Shown piece by piece: positions 8,049 through 16,632 of a stretch of DNA of 64,000 nt (its first letter is position 1; each line of letters starts with the position of its first letter). Location: the NCBI GenBank assembly GCA_023259675.1, contig JALRGT010000002.1, forward strand, positions 62,001 through 126,000. The letters run 5' to 3'. Position numbers and translations under genes: made by a program. The DNA is from Flavobacterium sp. (GTDB taxonomy: Bacteria > Bacteroidota > Bacteroidia > Flavobacteriales > Flavobacteriaceae). The notes under the pieces are model-generated. The model saw only the letters and a list, made by a program, of their open reading frames with translations, searched no databases and was not told the DNA's origin.

Positions 8049-8666
8049 ATGTACAATGAAATCTTAAAAGACCGGATGGAAGCAGGTATTTTACTTTCAG
8101 AAAAGTTATTAAAATACCAAAATACGGACACTATAATTTTGGCGGTTCCAAGAGGTGGTGTACCCATTGGATATGAAATAGCCAGAAGATTAAACCTGCC
8201 TTTAGATATCGTACTCTCAAAAAAAATCGGCCATCCTTCCAATAGAGAATTTGCCATTGGAGCCGTTTCTATGGATGCATTGATTTTAGATGAACATCCA
8301 AATATTCCGGAAGAATATATAGAAAGAGAAATTGAAAGACTCCGGGAATTATTAAAAGAAAAATACAAACTCTACATGGGCAATCGGAAGCCCTTGGAAA
8401 TTGAAGGAAAAAATATAATTATTGTTGATGACGGCATTGCTACCGGAAATACTCTTTTGGCCAGTATTGCAATGCTACGCAAACAAAATCCCGCCAAAAT
8501 AATTGTTGCGGTTCCCGTGATACCTTATGAAACAGTACCTGTTTTTGAAGAACAAACCGATGAATTCATATATCTTATGGCTCCACGATATTTTAAGGGC
8601 GTAGGCGGATTTTATGAAGAATTCCATCAAGTAGAAGACGAAGAAGTAATACGAATGCTAAACTAA
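8049..8666 (+). CDS. Phosphoribosyltransferase domain protein
   Basis: A 205-residue cytoplasmic protein of the type I PRTase fold. The PRPP-binding signature IIIVDDGIATGNT is at residues 123-135, and the N-terminal AVPRGGVPIGYEIA (32-45) is the typical loop of this group. The nucleobase substrate is unknown; the best-known relatives are stand-alone or fused PRTases near alpha/beta hydrolases rather than purine salvage enzymes. The dienelactone hydrolase gene follows 59 bp downstream on the same strand, and in some bacteria the two domains form one polypeptide, which argues for a shared function. Confidence 0.9.
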   Translation: MYNEILKDRMEAGILLSEKLLKYQNTDTIILAVPRGGVPIGYEIARRLNLPLDIVLSKKIGHPSNREFAIGAVSMDALILDEHPNIPEEYIEREIERLRELLKEKYKLYMGNRKPLEIEGKNIIIVDDGIATGNTLLASIAMLRKQNPAKIIVAVPVIPYETVPVFEEQTDEFIYLMAPRYFKGVGGFYEEFHQVEDEEVIRMLN

Positions 8667-8725
8667 ATATCCCCCAATAGACAAAAAACCAAACCTACTA
8701 ATTATTCATTTTAATATTTTATATC

Positions 8726-9379
8726 ATGAAGAAATTAGAAATTGACATCCCTTTAACTTCTGTCATGTTAAAAGGAGATTTGGTAATTCCGGAAAATGCA
8801 ACAGGTGTGGTTATTTTTTCTCACGGAAGTGGCAGCAGCAGATTTAGTAGTAGAAACAGAATGGTTGCCGAACACATTCAAAAACAAAATATAGGCACCT
8901 TACTTTTTGACTTACTTACTGAAGAGGAAGATCAGATTTATGAAAACCGATTCAACATCGATTTACTTACCGGTCGACTGATTGAAACTACGGAGTGGTT
9001 AATGGAATTCGATGACGCAAAAGACTTACCAATAGGTTATTTTGGGGCCAGTACCGGTGCTGCATCCGCTTTACGTGCTGCAGCCTATTTTGGCAATACA
9101 ATAAAAGCTGTTGTTTCTCGTGGCGGAAGACCCGACATGGCATTAAACGTCTTGCATCTGGTTACCGCTCCCACATTATTAATTGTCGGCGGAATGGATG
9201 TCCCCGTAATTGGTATGAATAAAATGGCCTTTGACGAATTGCGTTCGGTCAAAGAGATGAAAATAATTCACGGAGCAACACACCTATTTGAGGAGCCCGG
9301 AAAATTACAAGAAGTAGCCAACTTGGCTATTATCTGGTACAAAAAATACTTGGTCAAAAAAGAGTTTCATTCTTTTTAG
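8726..9379 (+). CDS. Dienelactone hydrolase family alpha/beta hydrolase
   Basis: A 217-residue alpha/beta hydrolase without a signal peptide. The catalytic triad can be read as S109 in GYFGASTGA, D158 in VGGMDVPV and H186 in HGATHLFEE; the oxyanion region is FSHGSGSSR near 31-39. The natural substrate is not known and ring-cleavage genes are absent nearby, so lactone hydrolysis should not be assumed. It forms a probable two-gene operon with the phosphoribosyltransferase upstream. Confidence 0.9.
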   Translation: MKKLEIDIPLTSVMLKGDLVIPENATGVVIFSHGSGSSRFSSRNRMVAEHIQKQNIGTLLFDLLTEEEDQIYENRFNIDLLTGRLIETTEWLMEFDDAKDLPIGYFGASTGAASALRAAAYFGNTIKAVVSRGGRPDMALNVLHLVTAPTLLIVGGMDVPVIGMNKMAFDELRSVKEMKIIHGATHLFEEPGKLQEVANLAIIWYKKYLVKKEFHSF

Positions 9380-9426
9380 CCTGTTAAACATTTTACTTTA
9401 GGAAATCCATTTTAAAAACTACAATT

Positions 9427-9837
9427 ATGAAAAACATTTATTTTTCAATAGTATTCCTAGCTACAACCACTTTATTGGGGCAGAACACTCTAAATCCGGA
9501 GTATACCAAAGACTATTATTTACAAAAAAGTAAAAACCAACATAAGACGGCTTGGATTTTACTAACTAGCGGCACTGTAATTGGAGTGATTGGCTTAATT
9601 GGATTTGGCAACACTTACGACATTTGGGATGACTCAAGTGAATCCGAAATCTATGGTTTTATGGTAGTAGGCGGAGGATTATTAAGTACTGCCAGCATTC
9701 CTTTATTTATCAGCTCAGGCAAAAACGCCCGTAGAGCGGCAACCATTTCTTTTAATAACCAACCTATCTTAGGTCCGACACAAAATTTATGTCTGCGAAA
9801 TTCGCAACCAAGTCTTCTACTAACCATTAATTTTTAA
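9427..9837 (+). CDS. Hypothetical exported or membrane protein
   Basis: I do not recognise this 136-residue protein. It has an N-terminal signal peptide (IVFLATTTLLGQ, probable cleavage after residue 17-18), then two hydrophobic, glycine-rich stretches near residues 39-58 and 76-98 separated by an acidic loop (DIWDDSSESE). It is probably in the cell envelope. The gene starts 47 bp after the hydrolase and is followed by a strong terminator, so it may end that operon. Confidence 0.7.
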   Translation: MKNIYFSIVFLATTTLLGQNTLNPEYTKDYYLQKSKNQHKTAWILLTSGTVIGVIGLIGFGNTYDIWDDSSESEIYGFMVVGGGLLSTASIPLFISSGKNARRAATISFNNQPILGPTQNLCLRNSQPSLLLTINF

Positions 9838-9923
9838 AATTTAACCACGATAAGACCAAGACCAAACTAACTTCTATTTTGAAGAAAAATTTCTAACTGA
9901 AAAATAATTAGTATTTTAGTCTT

Positions 9924-9960
9924 CAAACTTCTTTTCCTCCTGGAAAAGAAGTTTGTTTTT
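9924..9960 (+). terminator. Strong rho-independent terminator
   Basis: A perfect 14-bp stem (CAAACTTCTTTTCC at 9924-9937 paired with 9942-9955 around a TCCT loop), followed by T residues to 9960. It ends the PRTase-hydrolase-hypothetical unit. Confidence 0.85.
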
Positions 9961-9987
9961 AAACCAAAATCGCTAATTAATAATTTC

Positions 9988-11274
9988 ATGAAAAAACTAT
10001 TTCTTCTTCTCTTCGGTATTTATACCCTGACCAGTTTTGCCCAAACAGCTTCCATTAAAAAATCACCTTTCCTTACCGAAGCATCTGCTGAAAGTGTTGG
10101 GATGTCTACTGAAAGATTGGCGAAAATAGATGCCATGATAAAGGAATCCATCGAAAAATCAGAAATTCCGGGGGCAGTAGCACTAGTGGCTAGAAACGGC
10201 AAAATTGTTTATTACAAATCTTTTGGATTGGCAGATAATCAATCTGGGAAAGCATTAAAAAATGACGCTATTTTTAGAATTGCATCACAAACCAAAGCCA
10301 TTACCGCAACTGCTCTCATGATGTTGTGGGAAGAAGGAAAATTCAAATTAGATGATCCTATTTCAAAATACATTCCCGAATTTAAAAACGAGCAGGTATT
10401 AGATACATTATATGAAAACGGTACTTACAAAACCACTCCTGCCAAGCGACCAATTACGATAAGACATCTTCTGACGCATACATCCGGAATAGGATATGGA
10501 GCCATCGACAGTGACAACCGCTTCAAAAGAATCTATAAAGATGCCGGAGTAACTGACTTATTTACCACAGAAAACATCAGCATCGAAGAAAGTGTTAAAA
10601 AACTGGCTAAACTTCCGTTACACCATAATCCAGGTGAAAAATTCACTTATAGTGAAGGTCTGGACGTAGTGGGGTATCTTATCGAAAAAATTTCGGGCAT
10701 GCCAATAGATCAGTTTTATAAAACCAGAATTTTTATTCCATTAGGAATGAATGACACCCAATTTTATCTTCCTGAATCAAAACAAAACCGATTGGTTTCT
10801 ATTCAGAAAAAAGACAATGGAAACTGGATTAAATATCCTGTTACCTTTTATGACCCCGATTACCCTATAAAAGGAGCACAACGCTTTTTCTCTGGAGGTG
10901 CTGGTTTGTCCAGTACCGCAAAAGATTATGCTGCTTTTTTACAAATGTATTTGAATAAAGGAGAATTAAACGGCATTCGTTTATTAAGTCGTACTACCGT
11001 AGAATTCATGATGCAAAATCAAATGGGGAATCTTCGCGGAGATAACGGAGCCTATTATGCCTTAGCCTTTGAAGTGGTAGATAAAAAAGGAGAAAGTTTG
11101 GGAGGTCGCAATAGCGAAGGAACCTTTGGTTGGGGCGGTTACTTCAATACCCAATATTTTGCTGACCCAAAAGAAAATGTTATCGGTATAATAATGAAAC
11201 AAACACAAGGAGCCAATACGGACACCACAGACTGGAAATTCCATCAATTAGTCGGTCAATCTATTGATGATTAA
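9988..11274 (+). CDS. Serine hydrolase of the beta-lactamase class C / penicillin-binding protein family
   Basis: A 428-residue exported protein with a signal peptide (KLFLLLFGIYTLTSFAQ). The catalytic SxxK is S100-Q-T-K103, and the second motif appears as Y221-S-E (YSN-type tyrosine with E in third position); GWGGYFNTQ near residue 382 takes the place of the third motif. The family includes esterases, D-aminopeptidases and beta-lactamases, and resistance should not be inferred. It likely acts in the periplasm or at the outer membrane. It is a single gene flanked by terminators on both sides. Confidence 0.9.
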   Translation: MKKLFLLLFGIYTLTSFAQTASIKKSPFLTEASAESVGMSTERLAKIDAMIKESIEKSEIPGAVALVARNGKIVYYKSFGLADNQSGKALKNDAIFRIASQTKAITATALMMLWEEGKFKLDDPISKYIPEFKNEQVLDTLYENGTYKTTPAKRPITIRHLLTHTSGIGYGAIDSDNRFKRIYKDAGVTDLFTTENISIEESVKKLAKLPLHHNPGEKFTYSEGLDVVGYLIEKISGMPIDQFYKTRIFIPLGMNDTQFYLPESKQNRLVSIQKKDNGNWIKYPVTFYDPDYPIKGAQRFFSGGAGLSSTAKDYAAFLQMYLNKGELNGIRLLSRTTVEFMMQNQMGNLRGDNGAYYALAFEVVDKKGESLGGRNSEGTFGWGGYFNTQYFADPKENVIGIIMKQTQGANTDTTDWKFHQLVGQSIDD

Positions 11275-11310
11275 AAATCAGATTTTTTTATTACATATAA
11301 AAACAAGTCA

Positions 11311-11348
11311 ACACCTCTTTCTTAGATTTAGAATGAGGTGTTTCTTTT
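11311..11348 (+). terminator. Rho-independent terminator after the serine hydrolase
   Basis: ACACCTC (11311-11317) pairs with GAGGTGT (11335-11341) over a 17-base loop, followed by TTCTTTTT. The loop is long, so efficiency is uncertain. Confidence 0.5.
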
Positions 11349-11474
11349 TACAAGAAAAAGGGACTTGCCATGTATCAGAAAAGATTGTCGACTATTTATA
11401 TTTTTCTGAATTTGAATTCGTAATTTTAACTATTGAACCTCATTATCAACTTGGTAAGCCTCAACATTCCAATT

Positions 11475-13361
11475 ATGAAATTACCATTACAGGAACCTAA
11501 ATTTCTTTTTTTACTGGCAGCTATTTGCATCGTTCTCCTTTTAGAAATACTTTCATTAATGGGGATCCATATTCCGGCGCCTTATGGCCCGGTAATTTTT
11601 GCTGCATTTATTATTGGGATAGGTCACTCCGTTTTGATTAATGGTCTAAAAGCTATATACAAACTAAAATTCAGCAGTATCAATTTATTGATGACCATTG
11701 CCGTTTTTTCGGCTTTTTATCTCGGGGAATATCCCGAAGCTGCCGTAGTCATTGTGCTTTACGTTTTAGGTGAAAAGCTGGAAGATATCGGTCTTGAAAA
11801 TTCAAAATCGGCTTTGGATGAATTAATCAATAAAGCACCTAAAACAGCCTTTGTAAAAAAAGAAAATAAAAACATCCCAATCAATGCTATTGCCGTAGGA
11901 ACTTTGATCCAAATAAAACCCGGAGAGATGATTCCGCTTGACGGAAAAATCATGGCAGGTGAAACTACTGTAGACGAGGCGGCAATTACCGGTGAACCGA
12001 TTCCCAAAGACAAGCATCCAGGTGATATTTTATATGCCGGCACACTTAATAAAAATGGTTTTATCGAAATGGAAACCACTAAATTCTATACTGATACTAC
12101 TTTCGCTAAAATCATCCGTCTTACTTTTGAAGCCTCTGCAGCCAAAAGTGACACCCAAAAATTTATTCAACGTTTTTCTAAATTATACACGCCCACCATC
12201 ATTCTATTGGCACTTTTTATTTTCATAATTCCAGTTTTCTTTTTACAATTGGATTTCAATTTATGGCTAAAACAAGCGATAACCCTACTGGTCATTGCCT
12301 GTCCGTGTGCTTTAGTCATCTCTACTCCCGTTGCTATTTATGCCGCAATTGGGAACGCTTCCGCTAAAGGTGCGCTGATAAAAGGCGGAAAATATTTGGA
12401 AGCGATGGCCAAAATCAAAGCAATTGCCCTAGACAAAACCAGAACCATCACGTATGGAAAACCAATTGTCTCGGATGTCATTCCGTTGGGCGAAACTAGT
12501 CGGGAGGAACTGTTGGCCTGTACTGCAGGCGCAGAAATATTCTCAGAGCATCCTTTGGCACAAGCCATTGTCACTGCCAGCAGAAAAGAAGGATTTGAAC
12601 CTCATCAAGCAGAAGGCTTTACAAGTATTTCCGGAAAAGGAGCCATTGCCAAATGTTTGGTTTGTGAAGATGAAACCGTCTATGTGGGGAAACTCGAATT
12701 CATCAAAGAATATCATGAAATCAATCCCGAAGTCGAAAAAATAGTGGAACAACTTTCTAACGAAGGAAAAACAAGTGTGGTTGTCAGTTTTGGTAAGGGA
12801 GTAGCCGGAATTATTGGTCTGACAGATGAAATTAAACCAGACAGTATTGTGGCGATAAAACAATTACAATCTGCATCTATTCCGTTAATTATTCTAAGTG
12901 GCGATAGTACTAAAGCGACTCATTACATTGGTCAAAAAACAGGTATTGAAACGGTATACGGGGATTTACTTCCTGAAAACAAACTGGAAAAAATCAATGC
13001 GCTTTTATCCAAATTTGGCAGTGTTGCCATGGTAGGAGATGGCATAAATGATGCACCGGCTTTGGCACAAAGTACCGTTGGAATTGCCATGGGAACTTTA
13101 GGCAGTGATACCGCGATAGAAACAGCCAATATTGCCTTGATGAATGACCAGCTTTCCCTTATTCCGTTTTTAATTCGCTTAAGCAAAAAGACATTAGGGA
13201 GAATTAAATTCAATACTATTGGAGCTATTGGAGTGAAGCTGCTTTTTATCCTTTTGGCTTTCATGGGCTACAGTAATTTAGTCTTGGCAATTGCTGCCGA
13301 TGTGGGAGTCACATTGGTGGTCATTTTGTTGAGCCTAAATCTAATGAATTTTGAAAAATAA
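11475..13361 (+). CDS. Heavy-metal P1B-type ATPase (Zn/Cd-like)
   Basis: A 628-residue metal-exporting ATPase of the inner membrane. Motifs in order: TGEP in the actuator domain, membrane CPC (C276-P-C278), the phosphorylation site D320, HP within SEHPLAQAIV, and GDGINDAPALA in the hinge. The final helices carry K and D of IAADVGVT, as in Zn/Cd exporters rather than copper pumps. Odd points: the phosphorylation motif reads DKTRT instead of DKTGT, there is no N-terminal CxxC metal-binding domain, and a CLVC pair sits in the nucleotide-binding domain. I chose the ATG at 11475 because the upstream ATG at 11433 adds a stretch without similarity to the family. Confidence 0.9.
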   Translation: MKLPLQEPKFLFLLAAICIVLLLEILSLMGIHIPAPYGPVIFAAFIIGIGHSVLINGLKAIYKLKFSSINLLMTIAVFSAFYLGEYPEAAVVIVLYVLGEKLEDIGLENSKSALDELINKAPKTAFVKKENKNIPINAIAVGTLIQIKPGEMIPLDGKIMAGETTVDEAAITGEPIPKDKHPGDILYAGTLNKNGFIEMETTKFYTDTTFAKIIRLTFEASAAKSDTQKFIQRFSKLYTPTIILLALFIFIIPVFFLQLDFNLWLKQAITLLVIACPCALVISTPVAIYAAIGNASAKGALIKGGKYLEAMAKIKAIALDKTRTITYGKPIVSDVIPLGETSREELLACTAGAEIFSEHPLAQAIVTASRKEGFEPHQAEGFTSISGKGAIAKCLVCEDETVYVGKLEFIKEYHEINPEVEKIVEQLSNEGKTSVVVSFGKGVAGIIGLTDEIKPDSIVAIKQLQSASIPLIILSGDSTKATHYIGQKTGIETVYGDLLPENKLEKINALLSKFGSVAMVGDGINDAPALAQSTVGIAMGTLGSDTAIETANIALMNDQLSLIPFLIRLSKKTLGRIKFNTIGAIGVKLLFILLAFMGYSNLVLAIAADVGVTLVVILLSLNLMNFEK

Positions 13362-13544
13362 CAATAAACCGACAATAATCTTAAAAACAACACAACAAAC
13401 TGACAATCAATTGTTAAAACCATAAATTTTATTTAACTTAGACTGTTGGAATTAACTTGTATTCCTTTCTATTTTAAATTACCGAATACATAACAGGATT
13501 AAAATTCAAGATGAGTTAGTATTATTTATATATATTCTACTATC

Positions 13545-14939
13545 ATGAAAACCTTAAAAAAACAGGGCACTAATGAACTCAAACAGGTCAGCTGGATAAC
13601 CATACTATTTATGGTTTTGCTTTTTTTATTGTTGGCATGGCTGGCTAATTATTATAAAGCAGAACAACGTTTCGTCGTTGTAAAATCATTCGGAAAAGGC
13701 GAAATTACAAATCTTTCCAAAAATTACAATTCAACTGAATTTCCTTCCACACAAAAAAACTTCGGTGCTGTATTAGCTGAAAAAGGAGATGTTTTAGGAT
13801 TCAAAAATGTTTCTATTCACTTTCATGACATACAGAATGATTCCCTTGAAATTAATGATTCCGGAGATTCGCTGGTCTATATGAACGGAAAATTAAATAC
13901 CTTAATAATCAACCCCAAAACCAATCTCCTTCCTTGGTTTCAAAAAATGAAAACCTCAGAAATCGACGACTTAGAAACGATTTATTTTAATTCTAAAATT
14001 CCGACCTATTCCATTCCGTACCTAAAAAAAATTGCTTTACACAAGCCTGCGATAAATTTGGCTTTTGAAAATAACGACAGTATAAACACCATTAAGGATT
14101 ATTTGCAAAAAGCCGCCTTTTTCAATCCCCGATTTGTACAGATTTCATTAAATCAAAATGAATTGGCTTTATTGAAAAATTTTAAATCCATAGAATGTTT
14201 GTATCTGGATATTCCGGATTCTATTGTGACAAAAACTTTACCTGAAATTGCGGGATTAAAACAATGTATCATTAACGGAAACAACCTTTCAATATTGACC
14301 AAATCCTTCTTTGTCAATAACCCACAACTGGAAAGATTAAGTTTGTTTGGTTGTCTGACCGATTATTCCGCTATAGACCCGCTGAATAATCTAACACAAC
14401 TTATCCTCATGAATATGGGATGTAAAGGAGATTTATTGCCTTTAAAAAACAAATTGTCTAAATTGTCGGTGATCCTTTTATCCGGTTCTTTTGATTCTAT
14501 TGATTTACTAGCCGAGTATCAAAATATCAGATGGCTAGGTTTACCCGAAAACACTTCTCAAGAGCAATTGAACACCATTGCAACCCATTTGGAAAATTTA
14601 CAAGTATTGCAAATAAAAGGAAATGACTCCATAAAAAATTTGGCTTCATTAAAACAATTGTCCCATTTGAGAGGACTGGTAATCACCGATACTTTAACCG
14701 ATTTAAAAACTATAAATGGCTTAAAATCTTTGCGCTATTTATCGATACCCGAAAAAAGCGTGGCCGACAGCATCGCAATACAGCAATTGAAAAAAAGTTT
14801 ACCGGGCAGTATCATTGTTCCCAATTCGGGTGCTTGTATGGGGTCCGGCTGGTTGCTCTTACTGATTCCCGTTATATTTGTTTTTAATTTTATTTTCCAA
14901 AGAAAAGTATTGAACAAAAATCTTTTAAAAAAGAAATGA
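13545..14939 (+). CDS. Leucine-rich-repeat membrane protein with Cys/Gly C-terminal anchor motif
   Basis: A 464-residue protein of unknown function. A signal-anchor helix lies at about 17-37, followed by a large extracytoplasmic region. From about 205 to 415 it shows irregular leucine-rich repeats (ECLYLDIPDS, LERLSLFGC, LTQLILMNMGC, LRGLVITD, LRYLSIPE). The C-terminus is tripartite: a short motif with C431 (SGACMGSG), a hydrophobic helix at 436-451, and a basic tail ending in KKK. This layout matches protein-sorting signals that are processed by dedicated membrane proteases. The stop overlaps the start of the CPBP protease gene (ATGA), so the two products are made together. The function of the repeats, presumably binding, is inferred. 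Confidence 0.75.
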   Translation: MKTLKKQGTNELKQVSWITILFMVLLFLLLAWLANYYKAEQRFVVVKSFGKGEITNLSKNYNSTEFPSTQKNFGAVLAEKGDVLGFKNVSIHFHDIQNDSLEINDSGDSLVYMNGKLNTLIINPKTNLLPWFQKMKTSEIDDLETIYFNSKIPTYSIPYLKKIALHKPAINLAFENNDSINTIKDYLQKAAFFNPRFVQISLNQNELALLKNFKSIECLYLDIPDSIVTKTLPEIAGLKQCIINGNNLSILTKSFFVNNPQLERLSLFGCLTDYSAIDPLNNLTQLILMNMGCKGDLLPLKNKLSKLSVILLSGSFDSIDLLAEYQNIRWLGLPENTSQEQLNTIATHLENLQVLQIKGNDSIKNLASLKQLSHLRGLVITDTLTDLKTINGLKSLRYLSIPEKSVADSIAIQQLKKSLPGSIIVPNSGACMGSGWLLLLIPVIFVFNFIFQRKVLNKNLLKKK

Positions 14940-15607
14940 AGATGAATACTGCTGAACCCATAAAAGGAATGACAAGAAGTACTAAAAAAGCAGTACTTGA
15001 TGCCATTGCCTGCAGTATTGAAATTGTTATTTTTGGGTATTTCATCAGTTTTTCATTTCCTTATAAAACCATTGCTTTTATTCCTCTATTCTTAATTGCT
15101 TTTATCATCAGTCGTCATGTCAATTCCCCAATAATTTCTTTCCTCCATTTATTCAGGAAAACTTTTACCCTTAGAATGTCCATTTATCTTATTATCGGAT
15201 TCCAATTAGGAATGGCTGCCGCAATGTACTACAGAGGTAATTTAGGAATGCCTGTACTTCCCGATGTAATAAAACCTTTTTCAATTGTTGCCGTATCGAT
15301 TGGAATTATGGAAGAATTATTTTTTAGGGGATTTATTCAAACACAAATGAATCAGCTGAATGCCTATTTCGCCATCTTTTTTTCGGCTTTAGCCCATGCT
15401 GCCTACAAAGCCAGTTTATTTCTTTCCCCAAACGCAATACCGCATGAACATTTAATCTTATTTTTTGTGGGATCCTTTGGCGCTTTTATAGTTTTGGGTT
15501 TATTAAGGCAACAATCCAAAAATTTACTGCCGGCAATTGTAACACATGCTGTTTTCGATTTGGTTGTATATTCTGAAGTATCACATATACCATGGTGGGT
15601 TTGGTGA
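14936..15607 (+). CDS. CPBP-family intramembrane glutamic protease
   Basis: A 223-residue polytopic membrane protein of the CAAX protease and bacteriocin-processing (CPBP/ABI) family. The active-site motifs are EExxxR at E126-E127-R131 (MEELFFRG), H154 in FSALAH (the usual F four residues before it is S150) and HxxxD at H204-D208. Roughly six hydrophobic helices flank them. The start codon overlaps the preceding LRR gene by four bases. Members of this family include myxosortases, which cleave C-terminal sorting signals, so the LRR protein is the natural candidate substrate here. That pairing is an inference from position and motif. Confidence 0.9.
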   Translation: MKMNTAEPIKGMTRSTKKAVLDAIACSIEIVIFGYFISFSFPYKTIAFIPLFLIAFIISRHVNSPIISFLHLFRKTFTLRMSIYLIIGFQLGMAAAMYYRGNLGMPVLPDVIKPFSIVAVSIGIMEELFFRGFIQTQMNQLNAYFAIFFSALAHAAYKASLFLSPNAIPHEHLILFFVGSFGAFIVLGLLRQQSKNLLPAIVTHAVFDLVVYSEVSHIPWWVW

Positions 15608-15723
15608 CAGAAACCAATTATTTGATTTAAAATGCTTTGAAATTAAACATACAAAAGCAATATGTCTTTTTAATTTAAGCCCATTAATTACGTATTTAAA
15701 TTTTTAACTTAATAATAAAAAAA

Positions 15724-16389
15724 ATGTGTTTTTCAGCCAGTGCAAGTTTTGGAGCAGGAATCCTTCTTTCAGCGATAAGTATTGCTACGATTAAACATGT
15801 TGAAAAACCGTCTCAACTCTATTTTGCTTGTATACCCATAATTTTTTCTATTCAACAGTTTTCGGAAGGTTTTTTGTGGCTTGCTCTAACAAATTCACAT
15901 TATGCTTATTTACAAGAGGAGATGACCTATTTATTTCTGTTTTTCGCACAAATTGTATGGCCTTCCTGGGTTCCTTTTGCCATATTAAAACTTGAAAAAG
16001 AAGAAAAATCAAGAACTATTTTAAAAATACTTTTAGGTATTGGCATTTCCGTCTCCTTATATCTTGGTTATTGTTTGATTGCATTTGATACAGGGGCCCA
16101 AATAATTGATTACCACATCTCATACAAACAAAGTTACCCCATAATATGGGGCGGTAATGGTGATTACCTCTATATTATTGCCACCATTGTACCGACATTA
16201 ATTTCGAATATCAAACAGATGTGGACTTTAGGTATCATTATTTTCATTTCTTATGTTATAACCGCGCTTTTTTATTCCGACTATGTTATATCGGTATGGT
16301 GTTTTTTTGCTGCGTTGATAAGTATCGCAGTATTATTAATTATACTCAAAATCATGAACTTAACGAAGAACCCCCAACCAATCACCTAA
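15724..16389 (+). CDS. DUF6629-family multi-pass membrane protein
   Basis: A 221-residue hydrophobic protein beginning with the characteristic MCFSASASFGAG signature. About seven membrane helices are visible, with little soluble sequence. No catalytic motif is recognisable and the function of the family is unknown. It lies 116 bp after the CPBP gene with no clear terminator between, and 243 bp before the PAS protein gene. Confidence 0.85.
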   Translation: MCFSASASFGAGILLSAISIATIKHVEKPSQLYFACIPIIFSIQQFSEGFLWLALTNSHYAYLQEEMTYLFLFFAQIVWPSWVPFAILKLEKEEKSRTILKILLGIGISVSLYLGYCLIAFDTGAQIIDYHISYKQSYPIIWGGNGDYLYIIATIVPTLISNIKQMWTLGIIIFISYVITALFYSDYVISVWCFFAALISIAVLLIILKIMNLTKNPQPIT

Positions 16390-16632
16390 TGTAATACGTA
16401 TTGCTCTCTTACCTTTTAAAAACAATCATTGAATATGAAATACCGTTAGGAAGTTGTTGTAAATTTTGGAAATTACTTATTTATCACATTATGTCTTTAA
16501 TCAATTAGGAACTTGCATGCGGTATGAAAAAAATAATAAATTATCCGCTAAAAATTTAATTTAATTCACTAACTTCCATATAGATAACCTTACAAAAGTT
16601 ATAATTATTGATTTTTATCTAAACTACATACC

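Noticed and set aside
8021..8368. A 115-codon minus-strand frame opposite the phosphoribosyltransferase gene
   Set aside because: The opposite strand has a clear PRPP-binding motif; this frame is Ile/Ser-rich shadow sequence.
9988..11274. Beta-lactamase antibiotic resistance gene
   Set aside because: The protein has SxxK but an atypical second motif and no AmpC-like signature; the family is mainly esterases and peptidases.
11264..11500. A 78-codon open frame between the serine hydrolase and the P-type ATPase
   Set aside because: It overlaps both genes, runs through a terminator hairpin and has unlikely protein composition.
11759..12079. A 106-codon minus-strand frame within the P-type ATPase
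   Set aside because: Antisense shadow over the conserved actuator domain.
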